From assembly GCA_900550705.1 (NCBI GenBank), contig URTG01000048.1, forward strand, positions 1 to 10,702: a stretch of 10,702 nucleotides of DNA, in the 5' to 3' direction. The notes beneath the pieces were generated by a model. It saw nothing but the letters and a program-made list of their open reading frames with translations, did no database searches and was not told the DNA's origin. The stretch comes from an uncultured Eubacteriales bacterium (GTDB lineage Bacteria > Bacillota > Clostridia > Oscillospirales > Oscillospiraceae). This document shows, one piece after another, positions 5,933 to 10,702 of this stretch (its first letter is position 1; the number at the start of each line of letters is the position of its first letter). The position numbers and the translations under genes were made by a program.

Positions 5933-8900
5933 TCAGCCGAGCATGGAAAACAGGTCCACCTGACTGGTGGCGGGCATATCTCCGAAGGCCCCGGCCTCCT
6001 GCAATTTTTCAATGTGGGTCTTAGACACCTTGGGGCAGGCGGCGGCCACCTCCTCCACCGAGATAAAGCGCCGCGCCCGGCAGACCTCCTCCAGCGCGAT
6101 GGCCGCCGTCTCCCCCAGTCCGGCCACGGACACAAAGGGGGGGCGCAGGCTCTGGTCGGCCTCGTCAACGGCGAAGTGCAGGGCCTCAGATTCATACAGG
6201 TCCATCCGGGCGAAGTGGAAGCCCCGGAGATAGAACTCGTAGCAGACCTCCAGCGTGGTGAGCATATCCTGCTCCACGGCAGAGGCCTCCTTGTCCTTGG
6301 CAATGATCTCCCGCATTTTCTTCTGGCAGGTCTCCATGCCGTGGCACATGAACTTCTCGTCAAAGGCCTTGGCCCGGATGGAGAAGTAGGCGGCGTAGAA
6401 CGCCAGGGGCCGGTGGACCTTGAACCAGGCGATACGGAAGGCCATCATCACATAGGCCACGGCGTGGGCCTTGGGGAACAGGTAGGCGATCTTCTTGCAG
6501 GAGCCGATGTACCAGTCGGGCACACCGGCGGCCTTCATCTCCTCCTCTGCCCCGTCGGGCAGGCCCCGGCCCTTTCGCACGGCCTCCATGATCTTGAAGG
6601 ACCGCTTGGGGGGCATCCCCTTGGAAATCAGGAACAGCATAATATCGTCCCGGCAGCCGATGGCCTGGCCCACGGGCACGCCCTGCTGCAAAATCAGGTC
6701 CCGGGCGTTGCCCAGCCACACGTCGGTGCCGTGGGAGAAGCCGGACAGGCGCACCAGGGTGTTGAAGTCCTTGGGCTGGGTATCCACCAGCATGCCCCGG
6801 GTGAACCGGGTGTTGAACTCCGGAATGGCCACGGCCCCGGTGGGGCCTAACAGCTCGTCGTTTTCAAAGCCCAGGACCCGGGAGGAGGTGAAGATGCTCA
6901 TGGTGTCCGGGTCGTCCAGGGGGATGGCCCGGGCGTTGACCCCGGTGAGGTCCTCCAGCATACGGATCATGGTGGGGTCATCGTGGCCCAGCATATCCAG
7001 CTTCAGGAGGTTGTCCTCCATGCAGTGGTATTCAAAATGGGTGGTGATGGTGTCGGCGTCCTCGGCGTCGGCGGGGTGCTGGACGGCGGTGAAATCCTCC
7101 ACGTCCATATCGTCCGGGACCACCACCAGGCCGCCGGGGTGCTGGCCGGTGGTGCGGCGGACGCCTACGCAGCCCTGGGTCAGGCGGTTCACCTCGGCAT
7201 TGCCGGCGGTGAGGCCCCGCTCGTCCAGGTATTTGCGGACGAAGCCGAAGGCGGTCTTCTCCGCCAGGGTACCGATGGTGCCGGCCCGGAACACCTGGGT
7301 CTGGCCGAACATCTCGATGGCGTGGCGGTGGGCCCGGGCCTGGTATTCGCCGGAGAAGTTCAGGTCGATATCCGGCACCTTGCCGCCGCCGTAGCCCAGG
7401 AAGGTCTCGAAGGGGATGTCGAAGCCGTCCTTGACGTATTTCGTGCCGCAGACCGGGCAGTCCTTGTCGGGCATGTCCGCCCCGCAGCCGTAGCTGCCGT
7501 CGGTGACAAATTCCACGTTGCGGCAGTTGGGGCAGCGGTAGTGAGGCGGCAGGGAGTTCACCTCGGTGATGCCGGACATATAGGCCACCAGAGAGGAGCC
7601 AACGGAGCCACGGGAGCCCACCAGATAGCCGTTTTCCAGACTGCGCTGCACCAGCTTCTGGGCGGACATATACACCACGTCATACTTCCCCAGGATGCTG
7701 CCCAGCTCCACATTCAGCCGGTCCACCACCAGCTGGGGAGGCTGGTCGCCGTACAGGGCGTGGCACTTGTCCCAGACCAGGCGGTTCAGGTCCTCCTGGG
7801 AGTTTTCCAGCCGGGGCGGGAACAGCTGGCCCGGCGGCAGCAGCTCGATCTCCTCCACCAGGTCGGCGATGCGGCGGGGGGTGGCGATGACCACCTGATG
7901 GGCCAGCTCCTCCCCCAGATAGGAGAACTCCTCCAGCATCTCGGTGGTGGTCTTGAAGTAGATGGGCAGAGGCGCGTCGGCATCGGGGAACTTCTTGCTG
8001 GCCAGGAGGATATGGCGGTAAGCCTCGTCCTCCGGCTCCTGGAAGTGGACGTCGCCGGTGGCGCAGACGGGCTTGTTCAGCTCCCGGCCCAGGCGGACGA
8101 TGGTGCGGTTGAACTCCCGCAGCTCCTCCTCCGACTGGACGTCGCCGTTGCGGAGCATGAACATATTGTTGCAGATGGGCTGAATTTCCAGATAGTCGTA
8201 AAACGACGCGATGCGCCTGAGCTCGGCCCAGTCCTTGTGGTCCTTCACCGCCTGGAACAGCTCCCCGGCCTCGCAGGCGGAGCCGACGATGAGCCCCTCC
8301 CGGTGGGCCATCAGCTCGGTTTTGGGGATGATGGGCACCCGCTTGAAGTATTGCAGGTTGGAGGCGGAGATCAGCTGGTACAGGTGCTTGAGGCCCATTT
8401 TGTTCTTGGCCAGCAGGATGATGTGCTTGGGGAAGCGGCTGGACTTGCTGCCCCGGGGCCGCAGTTTCAGCATCTGGGGGTTGATGTCCTGGAGACGGCG
8501 GATGCTCAGCTCTTTTTCCATCTTCTGGAAAAACGGGATCAGCATGTAGGCCACCATGGCCGCGTCGTCGGAGGCCCGGTGGTGGTTGAAGGCGGGCAGG
8601 TCCAGATACTCGGCCACGATGTCCAGCTTGAACTTGTGCAGCTCCGGCAGGAGATTCTGGGCCAGAATCAGGGAGTCCACATAGGTGGGGTCAAAGGGAA
8701 GCTCCTCCCGGCGGCAGCCGGCCCGGATGAAGCTGATGTCAAATTCGGCGTTGTGGGCCGCCAGGGGGCGGCCGTTCACAAAGGACAGAAAGGCCGTCAG
8801 GGCCTCCTTGGGGGAGGGGGCACCGGAAAGCATGGCGTCGGTGATGCCGGTGAGGCCGATGATCTCCGGCGTCAGGCGGCGGCCGGGGTTCACGAAGGTC

Positions 8901-9883
8901 TGGAAGCGGTCGGTGACCTGGCCGTCCTTCAGCACCACGGCGCCGATCTCGGTGATGGCCTCCCGGTCCACCTTCAGGCCGGTGGTCTCGATATCGAAGC
9001 AGACGATCTCGTCGGAGAAGTCCTGGTCCTGGGGACCGTGGACGGCGATGCGGTCGTCTAAGTTATTGACGAAGTAGCCCTCCACGCCGTAGAGGATCTT
9101 GATCTTGCCCTTGGCGGTGTGCCAGGCGTCCGGGAAGGACTGGGCCACGCCGTGGTCGGTGATGGCGATGGCCGGGTGGCCCCAGGCGATGGCCTGCTTG
9201 ATGACGGAGGCGGTGTCCGTCAGGGCGTCCATGTTGGACATCTTGGTGTGGAGGTGCAGCTCCACCCGCTTCTCCGGGGCGGTGTCCTCCCGGGGATTGT
9301 GGGGGATCTTCATAATGTGGAAGGGGCGCAGCTGAATGTCCTTGCCGTCCCGGCTGAGCTCCACATTGCCCTGGACCCGGAGCCACATCCCCGGGGACAC
9401 GGCGTTCTGCATGGACTGGGCCTCCTTGCCCTCCATGTACTTGGTGACGGTGACGGAATTCCGGTAATCCGTCATGTCGAAGGTCAGACGCCAGACGCCG
9501 GGCTTGCGGGTCTCGTAGCACTCGGCGGCAAAGACCTTGCCCTCCACCACCACGGCGCCCATCTTGGGGTTCAGGCTGTCGATGGGGACGGGCTTTCCCT
9601 TGATCTCCCGGCCCATGAGGATGTCGGACTTGTCCTCCGCGGGCCGGGGGGTGCGGAAGTGGAGCCGCAGCTGGCGCAGCTGATACTGGTCCATCAGCAG
9701 CTGGCGCAGGGCGGTGACGGCGGCCTCCGGCAGCGGGGCGGAGGCCGTCAGCTCCAGCTCCATGGTGCGCTCCGCCCGGTCCATGCTGCCGCCCACCACG
9801 CAGGCGTCGTGGAGCAGCAGGCCCAGGTCACGGGGGGGCACAAAGCTCTCGAAAAAGGTGAAAAACGGTATTTTATCGCACAT
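5933..9883 (-). CDS. polC: DNA polymerase III alpha subunit, PolC type
   Basis: PolC is the replicative, proofreading polymerase of low-GC Gram-positive lineages. In order, the 1316-residue protein has a short N-terminal region (1-85), an OB domain (about 95-195), a PHP domain opening with HLHT (210-213), an inserted DEDD 3'-5' exonuclease (D297/E299 in DIETTG, D382 in AHNAEFD, H435 and D439/D440), the rest of PHP (to about 690), and the polymerase core. The core holds a zinc motif (C784, C787, C809, C812), the catalytic PDIDLNFS (D838, D840) and KLD (D963). The C-terminal QVDLF (1308-1312) is a beta-clamp-binding motif. B. subtilis PolC is about 120 residues longer, the difference being N-terminal. 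The ATG follows GGGAGG that abuts the ispG stop, 13 bp away, so ispG and polC are probably cotranscribed. Confidence 0.98.
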   Translation of the reverse strand: MCDKIPFFTFFESFVPPRDLGLLLHDACVVGGSMDRAERTMELELTASAPLPEAAVTALRQLLMDQYQLRQLRLHFRTPRPAEDKSDILMGREIKGKPVPIDSLNPKMGAVVVEGKVFAAECYETRKPGVWRLTFDMTDYRNSVTVTKYMEGKEAQSMQNAVSPGMWLRVQGNVELSRDGKDIQLRPFHIMKIPHNPREDTAPEKRVELHLHTKMSNMDALTDTASVIKQAIAWGHPAIAITDHGVAQSFPDAWHTAKGKIKILYGVEGYFVNNLDDRIAVHGPQDQDFSDEIVCFDIETTGLKVDREAITEIGAVVLKDGQVTDRFQTFVNPGRRLTPEIIGLTGITDAMLSGAPSPKEALTAFLSFVNGRPLAAHNAEFDISFIRAGCRREELPFDPTYVDSLILAQNLLPELHKFKLDIVAEYLDLPAFNHHRASDDAAMVAYMLIPFFQKMEKELSIRRLQDINPQMLKLRPRGSKSSRFPKHIILLAKNKMGLKHLYQLISASNLQYFKRVPIIPKTELMAHREGLIVGSACEAGELFQAVKDHKDWAELRRIASFYDYLEIQPICNNMFMLRNGDVQSEEELREFNRTIVRLGRELNKPVCATGDVHFQEPEDEAYRHILLASKKFPDADAPLPIYFKTTTEMLEEFSYLGEELAHQVVIATPRRIADLVEEIELLPPGQLFPPRLENSQEDLNRLVWDKCHALYGDQPPQLVVDRLNVELGSILGKYDVVYMSAQKLVQRSLENGYLVGSRGSVGSSLVAYMSGITEVNSLPPHYRCPNCRNVEFVTDGSYGCGADMPDKDCPVCGTKYVKDGFDIPFETFLGYGGGKVPDIDLNFSGEYQARAHRHAIEMFGQTQVFRAGTIGTLAEKTAFGFVRKYLDERGLTAGNAEVNRLTQGCVGVRRTTGQHPGGLVVVPDDMDVEDFTAVQHPADAEDADTITTHFEYHCMEDNLLKLDMLGHDDPTMIRMLEDLTGVNARAIPLDDPDTMSIFTSSRVLGFENDELLGPTGAVAIPEFNTRFTRGMLVDTQPKDFNTLVRLSGFSHGTDVWLGNARDLILQQGVPVGQAIGCRDDIMLFLISKGMPPKRSFKIMEAVRKGRGLPDGAEEEMKAAGVPDWYIGSCKKIAYLFPKAHAVAYVMMAFRIAWFKVHRPLAFYAAYFSIRAKAFDEKFMCHGMETCQKKMREIIAKDKEASAVEQDMLTTLEVCYEFYLRGFHFARMDLYESEALHFAVDEADQSLRPPFVSVAGLGETAAIALEEVCRARRFISVEEVAAACPKVSKTHIEKLQEAGAFGDMPATSQVDLFSMLG

Positions 9884-9896
9884 ACGGGGTCCTCCC

Positions 9897-10702
9897 TTAC
9901 AGCTTGTCGATCTCGTCCATCAGGGCGTCCACCAGCTTGTCCTGGGGAACCTTGCGCAGAATTTCGCCATGGCGGAACAGCAGGCCCTCGCCGTCGCCGC
10001 CGGCGATGCCCACATCGGCGGCCCGAGCCTCGCCGGGGCCGTTGACCACGCAGCCCATGACCGCCACGGTGATGGGCTTGGTGCAGCCCTGAAGGCGGCG
10101 CTCCACCTCCCGGGCGATGGGGATCATGTCGTACCGGGTGCGGCCGCAGGTGGGGCAGGAGATCAGGTCGGGGCCGGTTTTCCGCAGACCGGCGGCAGAG
10201 AGAATATCCAGGGCGGCCCGGACCTCCTCCTCCGGGTCCGCCGTCAGGCTGACCCGGAGGGTGTCGCCGATGCCCTGGCACAGCAGGCCGCCGATGCCGA
10301 TGGCGGATTTCAGCACCCCCAGGCGGGGGGTGCCGGCCTCGGTGACCCCCAGGTGCAGGGGGTAGTGGGTCTGCTCATGGAGCATGCGGTAGGCGGCCAT
10401 GTTCACGGGGACGTGGGAGCACTTGACAGAGATGCAGATGTCGTCAAAATTGCAGTCGTTCAGCAGGCGGACGTGGCCCAGGGCGCTGTCCACCAGGGCC
10501 TGGGCGGTGACGCCGCCGTATTTTTGCAGAAGCTCCCGCTCCAGGGAGCCACCGTTGACGCCGATGCGGATGGGAATGCCCCGGTCCCGGCAGGCGTCGG
10601 CCACGGCCCGGACCTTTTCCGCGGAGCCGATGTTGCCGGGGTTGATGCGGATCTTGTCCACCCCCTGGCGGACGCACTCCAGGGCCAGGCGATAGTCAAA
10701 GT
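9897..10702 (-). CDS. ispG: 4-hydroxy-3-methylbut-2-enyl-diphosphate synthase (flavodoxin/ferredoxin), partial
   Basis: IspG (GcpE) carries out the penultimate MEP-pathway step, reducing MEcPP to HMBPP with a [4Fe-4S] cluster in the cytoplasm. The gene runs off the right edge: about 267 C-terminal residues are in the window, and roughly 80-90 N-terminal ones are outside. The frame stays open to the edge (FDYRLALECV precedes the in-frame GTG at 10661, which is internal and not the start). Cluster ligands are clear: CPTC and MGCVVNGPGE supply three cysteines and a glutamate with spacings of 3, 32 and 7, identical to E. coli C270, C273, C305 and E312. The conserved KIRINPGNIG is also present. 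This is the compact bacterial form. The ispG-then-polC order is common in Clostridia. Confidence 0.97.
   Translation of the reverse strand, partial: FDYRLALECVRQGVDKIRINPGNIGSAEKVRAVADACRDRGIPIRIGVNGGSLERELLQKYGGVTAQALVDSALGHVRLLNDCNFDDICISVKCSHVPVNMAAYRMLHEQTHYPLHLGVTEAGTPRLGVLKSAIGIGGLLCQGIGDTLRVSLTADPEEEVRAALDILSAAGLRKTGPDLISCPTCGRTRYDMIPIAREVERRLQGCTKPITVAVMGCVVNGPGEARAADVGIAGGDGEGLLFRHGEILRKVPQDKLVDALMDEIDKL

Noticed and set aside
6983..9061. Very long plus-strand open frame (692 codons) antisense to polC, and a 633-codon one at 4949-6850.
   Set aside because: They mirror the GC-rich third positions of the minus-strand genes, are low-complexity (rich in Gly, His, Gln, Val), lack recognisable domains, and lie over genes with intact catalytic motifs.
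10659..10661. GTG as a start codon for ispG.
   Set aside because: The frame continues upstream to the window edge with family-like sequence, and the conserved IspG N-terminal part must lie outside the window.
1..10702. Search for CRISPR arrays, tRNA or rRNA genes, insertion sequences, phage or defence genes, and riboswitches.
   Set aside because: No spaced direct repeats, transposase-like frames, tRNA-like folds or long structured leaders were visible by eye. Intergenic gaps are mostly under 120 bp; the longest, between the 64-residue gene and ruvC, is about 160 bp and is filled by a terminator and a promoter.

Overview
The window looks like chromosomal core DNA from a GC-rich Clostridia-class Bacillota, most like an Oscillospiraceae gut anaerobe of the Flavonifractor/Lawsonibacter type. 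The lineage call rests on a Gram-positive PolC replicase, a SigH-like sigma factor, an ispG-polC neighbourhood, GGAGG-type ribosome binding sites and high GC in codon third positions. The genus is an inference. All ten genes I accept lie on the minus strand, so transcription runs from high to low coordinates.

Reading in the direction of transcription: the right edge holds the 3' three-quarters of ispG (isoprenoid synthesis, [4Fe-4S] enzyme), followed 13 bp later by polC, the replicative DNA polymerase, with an unusually short N-terminal region. A compact junction then carries a strong sigma-A-type promoter overlapping a terminator-like hairpin. It leads into a BI-1/TMBIM family membrane protein and a translationally coupled 64-residue gene whose tail recalls RelB/DinJ antitoxins. 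An 11-bp GC-rich hairpin with a T run ends that unit.

A separate extended -10 promoter then starts ruvC-ruvA-ruvB (Holliday-junction resolvase plus branch-migration motor), followed 34 bp later by glmM (phosphoglucosamine mutase, peptidoglycan precursor pathway). After a 114-bp AT-rich gap comes a SigH-like sigma factor whose start codon collides with a near-consensus promoter, then a small double zinc-ribbon protein. A UUCG-loop terminator closes the unit at the left edge.

The content is mostly conserved replication, recombination and envelope housekeeping. I see no mobile element, CRISPR array, RNA gene, phage or defence cassette, and no novel multi-gene system. No gene-free stretch exceeds 300 bases. 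The points worth a second look are local: the RelB-like small gene coupled to BI-1, the shortened PolC N-terminus, the promoter/start conflict of the sigma gene, and the promoter-hairpin overlap before the BI-1 gene.
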